A stretch of 64,000 bases of DNA from CBDDBX01 sp965225955 (GTDB taxonomy: Bacteria > Acidobacteriota > Aminicenantia > UBA2199), in NCBI GenBank assembly GCA_965225955.1, contig CBDDBX010000014.1:1-64000 (forward strand), in the 5' to 3' direction. A program made the translations under genes and the position numbers. This document shows, piece after piece, positions 1-8,043 of the stretch (positions are counted from its first letter, which is position 1; every line of letters begins with the position of its first letter). The notes beneath the pieces were generated by a model, which did not search any database, was not told where the DNA came from, and worked only from the letters and a program-made list of their open reading frames with translations.

Positions 1-786
1 ATTTCTATATTTTATAGAGAGGGTTACGTTTGTATTTCTTCTTACCAGATACTGACGTTCCAGAAGCTCTCTGGTAACAATTGAATTGGGCATTATATTT
101 CTGCCTGCTCTTTTACCATAAAGTTCATTTTCAGTAAGAATGGCGTTTTTTGTGAAAGGAGTTATTTCTCTCTCTTCCCAGCGGACAGTTGCTGCATTGA
201 GAGGCCTTCCTTTATATATTCTTTCAGTTGTTACTGCTACTTTTCTGGTTATTCTGAGTCTGGAAACAATCCATGTTGAGAATATCTCTTCGCCGTTTCT
301 GTAAGCCTTTGCTTTGAAAAGTACGTTTCCAAAAAAGTCGTTACCATTTGCAGGATATATTTTCCAGTTTACGTTTCTGGTAGGAATAATGAGTTTCTTT
401 GAGCTGGATATCTGTACCTGAATATTGTTCTTCCATTTAGAGTTTTTCAGGATATACTGCTTTATCATTGGTTTGAAAAAAGCAGGTGTAATAATATCTC
501 CGCCTCTTTTGATAATAGTTCTGTTTCCCTTGATAACGGGGTTACTCACTCCGTTACCTACAAGTTTGGCTTTGATTTCGTTAGCTGAAATTGTAATGGA
601 TTTTCCGGGAGGAGGAGATACGGCAATAATCAGGTTACCTACATTACCGAGATTCCCTTTCTCTGGAAGGAGTACATCTTTCATCTTAACTACTTCACCA
701 TTGATAATACGTGAATTTTTAAGAATAAAGCTTTCACCAAAAAGCCCTGCACTTAGAATAAGAAAAGGAATAATAAGTTTAAACAT
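1..786 (-). CDS. flgA: Flagella basal-body P-ring formation chaperone FlgA (C-terminus cut by window edge)
   Basis: The minus frame is open from an ATG at 786 to the window edge, so about 262 residues are visible and the stop lies outside. It starts with a Sec-type signal peptide (MFKLIIPFLILSAGLFGESF) and ends in a SAF-like segment (RPLNAATVRWEER, then NELYGKRAGRNI and IVTRELLE), which is the FlgA arrangement. FlgA is a periplasmic chaperone for the flagellar P ring. The ATG follows the flgG stop directly (TAAATG), so the gene is almost certainly co-translated with flgG. In spirochaetes the P ring is often reduced, so the exact role here is uncertain. Confidence 0.85.
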   Translation of the reverse strand, partial: MFKLIIPFLILSAGLFGESFILKNSRIINGEVVKMKDVLLPEKGNLGNVGNLIIAVSPPPGKSITISANEIKAKLVGNGVSNPVIKGNRTIIKRGGDIITPAFFKPMIKQYILKNSKWKNNIQVQISSSKKLIIPTRNVNWKIYPANGNDFFGNVLFKAKAYRNGEEIFSTWIVSRLRITRKVAVTTERIYKGRPLNAATVRWEEREITPFTKNAILTENELYGKRAGRNIMPNSIVTRELLERQYLVRRNTNVTLSIKYRN

Positions 787-1575
787 TTATCTCACCAGTT
801 GTATTGCTCTCTGTAGCATCTGATCTGATGCCGTAATTGCCTTCGAGTTTGTTTCATATGATCTCTGGGCTATTATCATACCTACCAGTTCTTCAACAAT
901 ATCTACATTGGATTCTTCAATAAAGTTCTGGGTAATTGTACCAAAGCCTTCAAGGCCGGGAGTTCCCTGAATTGGATCACCTGAAGACTGAGTGTTGATA
1001 AACAGGTTCTTACCTAAACTTTTCAAGCCTGCAGGATTGATAAATTTAGCCAGCTGAATTGTACCAACTTCAGTTGAGGTTGTTTCCCCAGGTCTCTTGA
1101 TCGAAACGGTACCATCATTACCGATTGTTATCGATTGAGCATCTGCAGGAATTGTAATTGCAGGCTCCATAGGATAGCCGTCGTTTGTTACCATACGTCC
1201 GGTAGAGTCTTTTGAGAAGCTACCATTTCTTGTATAAGCAATGTTACCATCAGGCATATTTACCTGAAAGAAGCCATCACCTTCTATCACCAGGTCAAGA
1301 TTGTTTCCTGTATGTCTGAAATTACCCTGGGTAAATATTCTGTTAACAGCAATTGGCTTAACCCCAAGACCAACTTCAATACCTGTTGGGATCTCAGTAG
1401 ATATTGTAGATTTTGCACCAGGTTCTCTGAGAGTCTGATAAATCAGATCCTGAAAGGCTGTTCTTGATTTCTTGAATCCGGCTGTATTAATGTTGGCAAG
1501 GTTATTGGAAATTACGTCCATATTGAGGGTCTGAGCCTGCATACCTGAAGCTGCGGAAAATAGTGATCTTAACAT
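787..1575 (-). CDS. flgG: Flagellar basal-body distal rod protein FlgG
   Basis: A 262-residue protein, the normal FlgG length. The N-terminal rod motif is clear (LFSAASGMQAQTLNMDVISNNLANINTAGFKKSR), as is the C-terminal coiled-coil motif (VEELVGMIIAQRSYETNSKAI, then ASDQMLQRAIQLVR). FlgG forms the distal rod that carries torque from the motor to the hook. The ATG has a near-perfect ribosome site (AAGGAGG, 5 nt spacing). It sits 9 bp after flgF and abuts flgA, giving the operon flgF-flgG-flgA. Confidence 0.96.
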   Translation of the reverse strand: MLRSLFSAASGMQAQTLNMDVISNNLANINTAGFKKSRTAFQDLIYQTLREPGAKSTISTEIPTGIEVGLGVKPIAVNRIFTQGNFRHTGNNLDLVIEGDGFFQVNMPDGNIAYTRNGSFSKDSTGRMVTNDGYPMEPAITIPADAQSITIGNDGTVSIKRPGETTSTEVGTIQLAKFINPAGLKSLGKNLFINTQSSGDPIQGTPGLEGFGTITQNFIEESNVDIVEELVGMIIAQRSYETNSKAITASDQMLQRAIQLVR

Positions 1576-1584
1576 GTTACCTCC

Positions 1585-2316
1585 TTATACCGGTTTCGGC
1601 AGATCTGAAATAGTTTTTTTCATCAGATCGTTTATAACCAGAGAGAGAGTTTTCTGCTGAAACTCAAATGATCTCTGGGCTGTTATCATATTTCCAAGTT
1701 CTTTTATTATCTGTACATTTGCACTTTCCAGTGACTGTGGTACAACAGCAGGGTTGTTTAATAGCTCTGCTTTATTATTCTGACCGGTAAATTTGAAGAA
1801 GTGGTCACCAACCTTTTCAAGGCCTTTGTAATCTGTAGGTTTGACGATCTTCAGGGTTGCAAAGTAGTTACCATCAACAATGACATCTCCTTTGGGAGTA
1901 AAGTAGAACTTGTCTCCAAAGAGCTGGATCTTTTTGTCAAACTTATCCAGAACAGGCCTGCCATCTGATGTAACAAGCTCTCTCTTTGAATTCAGACTGA
2001 ACTCACCGTTTCTGGTATATAGTTCACTTCCATCCTGTTGCTGAATAGCAAAAAAACCTTCTCCCTGAATCGCAAGGTCAAGGTTTCTGCCAGTATTTCT
2101 GATACTTCCTGATGATGTGTCTACAGATGTACCACCCAGAACCGGCTGATCTTTTCCTGGAAAGGGAGTCTTATCATAAAACCTTATTACCTGCTCGAAG
2201 GGAATGTCTCCTTTAAAACCAGCTGTATTAACGTTAGCCATGTTATTGGCTATGACGTTAAGTCTTTCAGCTGCAGTCAACATGCCACCGGCAGCACTGT
2301 AAATTCCATTCTTCAT
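1585..2316 (-). CDS. flgF: Flagellar hook-basal body protein FlgF (proximal rod)
   Basis: A 243-residue rod protein. Residues 1-35 carry the flagellar rod signature (IYSAAGGMLTAAERLNVIANNMANVNTAGFKGD read in pieces) and the end carries the matching helix (IIKELGNMITAQRSFEFQQKTL). It is shorter than FlgG and lacks the FlgG C-terminal ending, and its place before flgG supports FlgF. A ribosome site GAGG precedes the ATG. It is the first gene of the minus-strand operon that can be seen; its promoter must lie in 2317-2640, but I could not assign one. Confidence 0.93.
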   Translation of the reverse strand: MKNGIYSAAGGMLTAAERLNVIANNMANVNTAGFKGDIPFEQVIRFYDKTPFPGKDQPVLGGTSVDTSSGSIRNTGRNLDLAIQGEGFFAIQQQDGSELYTRNGEFSLNSKRELVTSDGRPVLDKFDKKIQLFGDKFYFTPKGDVIVDGNYFATLKIVKPTDYKGLEKVGDHFFKFTGQNNKAELLNNPAVVPQSLESANVQIIKELGNMITAQRSFEFQQKTLSLVINDLMKKTISDLPKPV

Positions 2317-2496
2317 TTTTTACCTCACGGTACAATAGCAATAAGCTTGCCAGAATAGGGGGGAGTTGGGAAACCCGCATAAATGCTGTCTTGCATAGAT
2401 TGTTAATTACATATAGGGCCAGGTGTCAGGAAAAAAGTGCCGGAATAATGACAGAGGTAGTGTCAAAAGGAGGAGGGCTAAGGGACAGGCTTCAGA

Positions 2497-2540
2497 GAAT
2501 CGGACTTACACGGACTGTTACTGACCGACACAGAGCTGCG
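2497..2540. repeat. Degenerate GTC(T/C)GTG-type short repeat, copy 1
   Basis: The stretch reads as repeated, slightly changed units of ACGGACTNACACGGAC type. Related stretches occur at about 26663-26707, 28848-28875 and 29620-29695. All four are intergenic. The rest of 2317-2640 shows no gene. Confidence 0.45.
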
Positions 2541-2652
2541 TCATTGTGAGTTTCCAAACTCTTTAAGATTTATTGTCAGTCCCCAAAATATTGCTCTGAC
2601 CTGTGTTTTCAGATCCTGTTAAAAAATAATAACAGAAAATTGATTTTTTGTG

Positions 2653-2681
2653 TTGACACAGATGGGGGGAATCCGTATAAT
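2653..2681 (+). promoter_or_regulatory. Sigma-70 promoter for tRNA-Val/tRNA-Asp (tmRNA)
   Basis: TTGACA at 2653-2658 and TATAAT at 2676-2681 with a 17-bp spacer is a perfect consensus promoter, as expected for a stable-RNA operon. It lies 23 bp before tRNA-Val. No separate promoter is obvious before the tmRNA, so it may be read from here too. Confidence 0.9.
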
Positions 2682-2704
2682 AACCCCTGTAAGTGACAGC
2701 GAAT

Positions 2705-2780
2705 GGGCGGTTAGCTCAGTTGGTAGAGCATCGGTTTTACACGCCGAGGGTCAGAGGTTCGAGTCCTCTACCGCCCACCA
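2705..2780 (+). tRNA. tRNA-Val (anticodon TAC)
   Basis: A full cloverleaf of 76 nt. The acceptor stem GGGCGGT pairs with ACCGCCC. The anticodon stem TCGGT/GCCGA holds the loop TTTACAC, so the anticodon is TAC. The T loop TTCGAGT is present and the CCA end is encoded. Confidence 0.97.
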
Positions 2781-2786
2781 TTGGCT

Positions 2787-2863
2787 GGGGTCGTAGTTCA
2801 GTTGGTTAGAACGCAGGCCTGTCACGCCTGAGGCCGCGAGTTCGAGTCTCGTCGGCCCCGCCA
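2787..2863 (+). tRNA. tRNA-Asp (anticodon GTC), copy 1
   Basis: A 77-nt cloverleaf. The acceptor stem GGGGTCG pairs with CGGCCCC, the anticodon loop is CTGTCAC (GTC), the discriminator base is G and CCA is encoded. An identical copy with the same 6-bp left flank (TTGGCT) lies at 7961-8037. Confidence 0.97.
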
Positions 2864-2920
2864 TCCCCTCTTCCCCCTTCTTCTTAAATTCAACTTCCTT
2901 AAGGTAACAGAATTTTTTAT

Positions 2921-3268
2921 GGGGGCGTAATGGGTTCGACAGTTTAGATTATGCTACAGTTGCAGGTTGAGTTGAGCAAACTCATTAAACAGGCTCAAAA
3001 AAATAATTGCAAACGAAGATTTTGCACTCGCAGCGTAAATAACGTTGCCGTTCTGATTTCTCATGTCCGTGGGGAGATTAAGAACGCCACTCAGCGGAAT
3101 AGTCTGAAACTGGTCGGCTTCCAGCCGGGGTCAGGCGAAATCAACTGGAAGACCGTTGATGCGGTTTTGTCTGTTTTACAAGCATCTCCCGGTATTAAAA
3201 ACAGAATAAACCTGTAGACGCTCTAGTTGAGTCTTTATTGGACGCGGGTTCGATTCCCGCCGCCTCCA
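2921..3268 (+). ncRNA. ssrA: Transfer-messenger RNA (tmRNA)
   Basis: The 5' end GGGGGCGTAATGGGTTCGAC and the 3' end GACGCGGGTTCGATTCCCGC form the tRNA-like domain, with acceptor stem GGGGGCG/CGCCTCC and discriminator A at 3268. CCA is not encoded. The tag frame runs from the resume codon GCA at 3009 to TAA at 3036-3038 and gives ANEDFALAA, one residue shorter than the ten encoded in Escherichia coli. An ALAA-type ending marks the protein for ClpXP/Lon-type proteolysis. The 88-codon frame across this region is a chance frame inside the RNA. Confidence 0.95.
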
Positions 3269-3270
3269 GT

Positions 3271-3287
3271 CTTCGTTCGAAACGAAG
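3271..3287 (+). terminator. Stem-loop directly after tmRNA
   Basis: CTTCGTT and AACGAAG form a perfect 7-bp stem with a 3-nt loop, starting 2 nt after the mature 3' end. No T-run follows, so it may be a processing signal rather than an intrinsic terminator. A second weaker hairpin, GCGAAA/TTTCGC, lies near 3352-3370. Confidence 0.4.
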
Positions 3288-3408
3288 TTGAGAATGAAGA
3301 CTGTCACGGCATAGTGCTTGCACGAAGCCGGGCTTATTAATATATATTGGCGAAAGTGTTGTTTCGCATTACAGCGAAGCCTTTCAGCCGGGCCATTTAT
3401 TATTTGAT

Positions 3409-4404
3409 CTATCTATTCATGTTTATGATGGTTCTGCCTTTTAGTTTTCCCTGAAGCATCAGTCTGATCTTATTATTCAGTTCTTCTAAGGAAATTTCAT
3501 TACATGTGGATTCCAGTGTAGAAGGTTTCCATGCTTCAGCAAGTTTTTCCCATGCCTGTTCCCTGTATACCATAGGATAGTTCTGTGAATCGATTCCAAT
3601 AAGGGTAATTCCCCTCAGAATAAACGGAAATACTGTAGTCTCAAGTTTTGGTGAAGCTACATTACCACAACAGGTTACTGCTCCCATAGGTTTAATGGAT
3701 TTAAGGATATTCTCCAGAATAACTCCTCCAACAGTATCTATGGCTCCTGCATATAGTGGTTTCAGAAGAGGTTTTCTGTCATAATTTTCAAAATCTTCCC
3801 TCATGATAATCTCTTTTGCTCCAAGTTTCAGCAGGTAATCCTCCTCGGGAAGTTTGCCAGTAATAGCTGTAACAGAATAGCCCAGCTTTGTGAGAATTGA
3901 AACAGTGAGGGCACCAACTCCTCCGGTAGAACCGGAAACAATAATATTTCCATTACCAGGCTTTACAATATCTGCCAGTCTCAATACCGACATCCCGGCA
4001 GTCAATCCCGCTGTTCCGTAGATCATAGCCTCTTTCATTGTGAGCCCTTCAGGTAATTTAACTGCCCACTCAGAAGGAACTCTTATATATTCTGCAAAGC
4101 CCCCGGCAGTATTCATCCCGAGATCGTAGCTTGTTACGATTACCTTATCACCGGGTTTAAATTCCGGGTTATCTGATTTTACAACAACACCGGCAGCATC
4201 AATTCCCGGAGTATGGGGGTAGTTTCTTGTAACTCCTCTGTTTCCGGTTGCTGAGAGTGCATCTTTATAATTGAGGGATGAGAAGTGAACTTTTACTAAA
4301 AGATCTCCTTCAGGAAGCTCTTCTATATCCTTCTCTTTTATTAATCCGGTAAAATTACCGTTCTCTTCTTCTACTACATAAACTTTAAATTTATTTGGCT
4401 CCAT
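3409..4404 (-). CDS. YhdH/AcuI-type zinc-free alcohol dehydrogenase superfamily reductase (acryloyl-CoA reductase-like)
   Basis: About 331 residues from the chosen ATG at 4404, which has the ribosome site AGGAC; the longer frame to 4443 adds 13 residues without a ribosome site. The N-terminus matches the GroES-like part of MDR reductases (SSLNYKDALSATGN, HTPGIDAAGVV). The NADPH site is VSGSTGGVGALTVSILTKLG. The family includes AcuI, which reduces acryloyl-CoA to propionyl-CoA with NADPH; in other members the substrate is a quinone or an enal. It is divergent from the TetR gene at 4550 and shares its control region, so the TetR protein may control it. Substrate is not proven. Confidence 0.85.
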   Translation of the reverse strand: MEPNKFKVYVVEEENGNFTGLIKEKDIEELPEGDLLVKVHFSSLNYKDALSATGNRGVTRNYPHTPGIDAAGVVVKSDNPEFKPGDKVIVTSYDLGMNTAGGFAEYIRVPSEWAVKLPEGLTMKEAMIYGTAGLTAGMSVLRLADIVKPGNGNIIVSGSTGGVGALTVSILTKLGYSVTAITGKLPEEDYLLKLGAKEIIMREDFENYDRKPLLKPLYAGAIDTVGGVILENILKSIKPMGAVTCCGNVASPKLETTVFPFILRGITLIGIDSQNYPMVYREQAWEKLAEAWKPSTLESTCNEISLEELNNKIRLMLQGKLKGRTIINMNR

Positions 4405-4489
4405 ATTTATCGTCCTTATATCTATTCTTAGTATTGAAATCAATATTTATCATTAAATCATAGATTTCAATCAGTTTGAAATTTTTTAT

Positions 4490-4518
4490 TTGACTTTTGA
4501 GAACGATCGGTTTATTAT
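4490..4518 (+). promoter_or_regulatory. Promoter of the TetR gene with embedded operator
   Basis: TTGACT (4490-4495) and TATTAT (4513-4518) are spaced by 17 bp. Between them lies GAGAACGATCGGTTTATTA with the self-complementary core CGATCG. Nearly the same sequence (GAGAACGATTGTTTTATTA) recurs at 5170-5188 before the reductase gene. A shared site before both the regulator and its neighbour is good evidence for the TetR operator and for autoregulation. Confidence 0.75.
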
Positions 4519-4549
4519 GGTTACGGAATGAAGAATGAGGTAATGATTT

Positions 4550-5131
4550 ATGCCCCGAAATAAAGAATATAATAGAGATAAAGTCCTTGATGCTGCTACC
4601 AGACTCTTCTGGGAGAAGGGTTATGTAGGTACATCTGTTAATGCTCTGGTTGAAGCTACAGGTCTTGGAAAAAGAAGTATGTATCAGGAGTTCGGGAGCA
4701 AAGAGGAGATGTTTAGGGACTGTATTCAGAACTATATCGATAAGCTCAACAGAGAGGCAAATACCATTTTAACCAGACAACCTCTGGGAATGGGAAATGT
4801 TGAAGCCTTTTTTGAGAACCGCATCAACTATGCAACATCTGCTGACTGTAATGGGTGTATGGTAATTAATACAGCTATAGAGAAGGAGATGATAGATGCA
4901 GATGCATTTCTTATGGTTCAGAAAGCTCTTACTGGTCATGAAGAAGCTTTCTATCTATGTCTTGAAGCTGCTGTGGAGCGGGGGGAGATGGCTGGAGGGA
5001 AGAATAACAGAGCTCTGGCAGCATACCTTATGACCTTTTCTGCAGGGCTTATGGTTATGTGTAAAACCGAACCCGAAAAGAGAGCTCTTTCCACCAGTGT
5101 GGAAGCTGCTTTAACTATTCTGAAAATTTAA
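4550..5131 (+). CDS. TetR/AcrR family transcriptional regulator
   Basis: 193 residues. The N-terminal helix-turn-helix is standard (VLDAATRLFWEKGYVGTSVN, then LVEATGLGKRSMYQEFGSKEEMF). The C-terminal ligand domain has CNGCMVINTAIE, a form common in regulators of oxidoreductase genes. It is followed 68 bp later by the old-yellow-enzyme gene and preceded by the divergent AcuI-like gene. The repeated operator at 4499 and 5170 suggests that it represses itself and the reductase operon. The inducer is unknown; reactive enals or quinones would fit its targets. Confidence 0.92.
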   Translation: MPRNKEYNRDKVLDAATRLFWEKGYVGTSVNALVEATGLGKRSMYQEFGSKEEMFRDCIQNYIDKLNREANTILTRQPLGMGNVEAFFENRINYATSADCNGCMVINTAIEKEMIDADAFLMVQKALTGHEEAFYLCLEAAVERGEMAGGKNNRALAAYLMTFSAGLMVMCKTEPEKRALSTSVEAALTILKI

Positions 5132-5166
5132 AAAATGAGTATCTTTTATCGGGATTTTTTTAATTG

Positions 5167-5189
5167 TTTGAGAACGATTGTTTTATTAA
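5167..5189 (+). promoter_or_regulatory. Second TetR operator, before the old-yellow-enzyme operon
   Basis: GAGAACGATTGTTTTATTA repeats the sequence in the TetR promoter with two changes. A possible -10 element TATTAA overlaps its end (5184-5189). The gene's ATG follows 11 bp later after AGAGGTGAAG. Confidence 0.65.
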
Positions 5190-5199
5190 GAGGTGAAGA

Positions 5200-6285
5200 A
5201 TGAAAACTCTGTTTGATGAAACCAGGATTAATGGGATGGTTCTTAAGAATCGTCTTATTCGTAGTGCAATCTGGGAAAATATGGCTGATGAAGAGGGAAG
5301 GCCAGCAAAAAAATTGCTGGAATTCTACCGTGAAACTGCCAGAGGCGGGGTGGGTACTATTATTACAGGTTGCACCTTTGTTATGCCTGATGATCAGTTT
5401 TATCCCGGAATGATGGGGATGTGGGATGATAGCCTGATTGAAGACTATAAAGATCTTACATCTATAGTCCACAGTTATGGTTGTAATATTGTACAGCAAC
5501 TGGCCTGCGGTGGACCTCAGGGGTTAAGCGATTTAATGTGGGGCCCTTCAGATGTAGCAGACCTTGCTACAGGAAAAGTGCCTGACCCCATGAGTCGGGA
5601 AGATATCAATAAGCTGGTGGTAGGTTTTGCCAAAGCAGCAGGAAGAGCAAAGGCTGCAGGTTTTAATGGAGTTGAAATTCATGGTGCTCACGGCTATCTG
5701 TTAAGCCAGTTTCTTAGTCCTTATTACAATCGTCGGAGTGATGAGTATGGTGGTTCTGTTGAGAACAGAGCAAGGATTTTTGTAGAGGTTTATGATGCCA
5801 TAAGAGAGGCTGTGGGGACGGATTTCTCTATATGGCTGAAAATAAACTCTGCAGACTATATTGAAAATGGAGCTACCTTTGAGGATTGTAAATATGTCTG
5901 CACTGTTCTTGCTGAAAGAGGACTGGATGCTGTTGAAGTAAGTGGGGGAACTCTGGCTTCAAAAGATTTTGTAACAGCTCCGGGTATTAATAAAACAGAA
6001 AAAGAGGCTTACCATACTGAAGCGGCTTCAGGTATTGCAGCCAGCATCGAAATTCCTGTGATTCTTGTTGGAGGGCTACGGTCTCCGTCGGTTATGGAAG
6101 AGATTCTCAGAACAACTCCAATAGATTATTTTGCTCTGGGACGTCCTCTGCTGGCAGAACCCAATCTTCCTGTAAGATGGCAGAGTTCTGAAAACAGAAG
6201 TGCTGCCTGTGTCTCATGTAATAGATGTGTAACTGAAGATGGTGAGGGAAATCGATGTATTCACAAAAAAAGATGGAGGAACTGA
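5200..6285 (+). CDS. NADH:flavin oxidoreductase, old yellow enzyme family
   Basis: 361 residues forming one FMN-binding TIM barrel. Typical pieces are LFDETRINGMVLKNRLIRSA at the start, GVEIHGAHGYLLSQFLSPYYN with the substrate-binding His pair, NRRSDEYGGSVENRARI, and the phosphate-binding end (IPVILVGGLRS, DYFALGRPLLAEPNLP). A C-terminal Cys cluster (CVSCNRCVTEDGEGNRC) resembles the remnant iron-sulfur segment of the larger 2-enoate reductase family, but the flavodoxin-like domains are absent. Such enzymes reduce activated double bonds or quinones. It heads the operon with the lipoprotein and the MBL-fold gene. Confidence 0.92.
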   Translation: MKTLFDETRINGMVLKNRLIRSAIWENMADEEGRPAKKLLEFYRETARGGVGTIITGCTFVMPDDQFYPGMMGMWDDSLIEDYKDLTSIVHSYGCNIVQQLACGGPQGLSDLMWGPSDVADLATGKVPDPMSREDINKLVVGFAKAAGRAKAAGFNGVEIHGAHGYLLSQFLSPYYNRRSDEYGGSVENRARIFVEVYDAIREAVGTDFSIWLKINSADYIENGATFEDCKYVCTVLAERGLDAVEVSGGTLASKDFVTAPGINKTEKEAYHTEAASGIAASIEIPVILVGGLRSPSVMEEILRTTPIDYFALGRPLLAEPNLPVRWQSSENRSAACVSCNRCVTEDGEGNRCIHKKRWRN

Positions 6286-6286
6286 A

Positions 6287-6811
6287 ATGTTAAGAGGAAT
6301 TTTTTATAAGAACACTGTTTTTTATATTCTGATCATATTGATTGCCTGTTTTACAGGTTGTAAATCTATGAAAAAGGATACAGATTTAAAACTAAAAGGA
6401 GATAGGAAAATGGCAAAATCAACACATACAAAAGAGGCTGTTCGTGCAGCAATGGAGCACCTGATTGACAGAGCAACAAATTTTGATATTGATGCACTGG
6501 AAACAATCTATCATAAAGACTTTCACACAACTCTGGTAATGCCGGATAGTACCGTTGTTACATACAATAAAGAGGAGTTTAAAGCTCATTTCGCAAAACA
6601 GGCAGAAGAGGGAAAAAATCAGCTGAATACCTGGGCAGACTGGCACGATTTTCATGTTCTGGGTGACTCAGCGGTATGTGTTCTTACAAGAAAACATAGT
6701 GGTATGAATGGAGAAGAGATGAAGCTTCTGTGCAATATTGAACTCCGTTTTGAAGATGGACGCTGGCAGGTAATCCGTGAGGCAATCTTTCTGCGCCCCC
6801 TGGAATCATAG
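6287..6811 (+). CDS. Lipoprotein with SnoaL-like (NTF2-fold) domain
   Basis: About 174 residues from the ATG at 6287, chosen because GGAGG lies 6 nt before it and because it puts a lipoprotein signal at the start (FYILIILIACFTGC, lipobox FTGC). The rest is a small NTF2-like cone (AAMEHLIDRATNFDIDALETIYHKDF, VLTRKHSG, LRFEDGRWQVIREAIF) of the SnoaL/DUF4440 type. The family contains isomerases, cyclases and pure binding proteins, so the activity cannot be named. It begins 1 bp after the reductase stop, so it is in the same operon. Confidence 0.75.
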   Translation: MLRGIFYKNTVFYILIILIACFTGCKSMKKDTDLKLKGDRKMAKSTHTKEAVRAAMEHLIDRATNFDIDALETIYHKDFHTTLVMPDSTVVTYNKEEFKAHFAKQAEEGKNQLNTWADWHDFHVLGDSAVCVLTRKHSGMNGEEMKLLCNIELRFEDGRWQVIREAIFLRPLES

Positions 6812-6827
6812 GAAAAGGTGAATAGAG

Positions 6828-7739
6828 ATGAGTAAAAAAATTCTTGTAACTGTTCTTTTCCTATTTTTTTTAAGTAGCACCATGATTACAGCTTCCGGTG
6901 GAGAGGAGCAGGTGAAGGAGAAAAAAGTGAATACAACTATTCAGTTTATAAGAAATGCCACAATGAAGATACATTATGGTGGAGTAACATTCCTCACAGA
7001 TCCTATGCTTGGCAATAAAGGAACTCTGCCGGGGTATCTGCCAGGGGATAAGCTGGTTAATCCAACTGCAGAACTACCTGTCAGTAAAGAGAAGATTCTT
7101 GAAGGAACAGATGCTCTTCTGTTATCCCATACACATATTACTGATACTTATACTTTTAAAGATCTTTTTTCAGATCATATGGACCCTGATGCTCTCAGGA
7201 GTCTGGACAGAAAACTACCTGTGTATCTGCAGCCTTATGATGTTAAAGGAATGGAGCATATGGGATTTAAGAATCTCTACCCTGTAGATAAGAAAATCAC
7301 TGTAGGAGCTGTAACTATACACCGATTCGAAGGAAAGCATGTAGATATTGATGCTATGCTTCCTGAAATCGGAGAATCTTCAGGTTATGTCTTTTCTGCA
7401 CCTGGTGCACCTGTTATTCTATGGACCGGTGACACTCTTCTTACAGAAGGAGTGAAGGGGGCGATAAGAAAGTTTAAACCCGATGTTATTATAGTACACT
7501 CCGGCGGAGCAGCAATGCCAGTTGATAAGAAGGGGAATAAAATGCATCTTGTGCTGGGAGCAGAAGAGACTGTGGAGATAGCCGGAATTGCGCCGGAAGC
7601 TAAAATCATAGCTATTCATATGGAGGCTCTTGATCATTGTCCTGTTACCCGGAAAGCTTTGAGAATTATGGCTGATAAAAACGGAATTAAAAAAGATAGA
7701 TTGATTATTCCTGCAGATGGAGAGACTATTAAGTTATAG
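6828..7739 (+). CDS. Exported metallo-beta-lactamase-fold hydrolase (UlaG/YtnP-like)
   Basis: 303 residues. A signal peptide (MSKKILVTVLFLFFLSSTMI) comes first. The MBL fold shows as IHYGGVTFLTDPML, ALLLSHTHITD, VILWTGDTLLTEG and IIAIHMEALDHCP. The metal motif HxHxDH is changed to SHTHITD: one His pair is kept but the second His after Asp is missing, so metal binding may be altered. It follows the lipoprotein gene by 16 bp with the site AAAGGTG. The family splits lactones, esters and phosphodiesters; the substrate here is unknown. Confidence 0.8.
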   Translation: MSKKILVTVLFLFFLSSTMITASGGEEQVKEKKVNTTIQFIRNATMKIHYGGVTFLTDPMLGNKGTLPGYLPGDKLVNPTAELPVSKEKILEGTDALLLSHTHITDTYTFKDLFSDHMDPDALRSLDRKLPVYLQPYDVKGMEHMGFKNLYPVDKKITVGAVTIHRFEGKHVDIDAMLPEIGESSGYVFSAPGAPVILWTGDTLLTEGVKGAIRKFKPDVIIVHSGGAAMPVDKKGNKMHLVLGAEETVEIAGIAPEAKIIAIHMEALDHCPVTRKALRIMADKNGIKKDRLIIPADGETIKL

Positions 7740-7756
7740 AAACACCGTGTGCATCA

Positions 7757-7783
7757 GACCCGGTGAATTATTTCCGCCGGGTC
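7757..7783 (+). terminator. Stem-loop after the reductase operon
   Basis: GACCCGG (7757-7763) pairs with CCGGGTC (7777-7783) around a 13-nt loop, followed by ATTTATC. It lies 17 bp after the stop of the MBL-fold gene and fits as its terminator, though the T-run is weak. Confidence 0.6.
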
Positions 7784-7880
7784 ATTTATCCTGCGGGATT
7801 TTTAATATTTTTCTGTTTTTTGTTTGCGTGTATTAGCGGTTTAACACCTGGTGATAGTTTTGAGACATTGGTCAAGGGAT

Positions 7881-7909
7881 TTGACAGATAACGTACTTAT
7901 TTGTATAAT
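7881..7909 (+). promoter_or_regulatory. Consensus sigma-70 promoter for tRNA-Asp copy 2
   Basis: TTGACA (7881-7886) and TATAAT (7904-7909) with a 17-bp spacer, 51 bp before the tRNA. It is a perfect consensus, so the second tRNA copy looks active. Confidence 0.88.
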
Positions 7910-7960
7910 TAAAATTCAAGTGACAGAGTGATCAGATTCAATTGATCATTTCAGTTGGCT

Positions 7961-8037
7961 GGGGTCGTAGTTCAGTTGGTTAGAACGCAGGCCTGTCACG
8001 CCTGAGGCCGCGAGTTCGAGTCTCGTCGGCCCCGCCA
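7961..8037 (+). tRNA. tRNA-Asp (anticodon GTC), copy 2
   Basis: Identical over 77 nt to the tRNA at 2787-2863, including the encoded CCA and the left-flank TTGGCT. It has its own consensus promoter, whereas the first copy is second in a tRNA operon. Confidence 0.97.
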
Positions 8038-8043
8038 TTCCCT

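Noticed and set aside
425..823. 132-codon plus-strand frame
   Set aside because: Antisense to flgA and the end of flgG, no ribosome site, hydrophobic low-complexity product.
2951..3217. 88-codon open frame
   Set aside because: It lies wholly inside the tmRNA; the only translated part there is the nine-codon tag in another frame.
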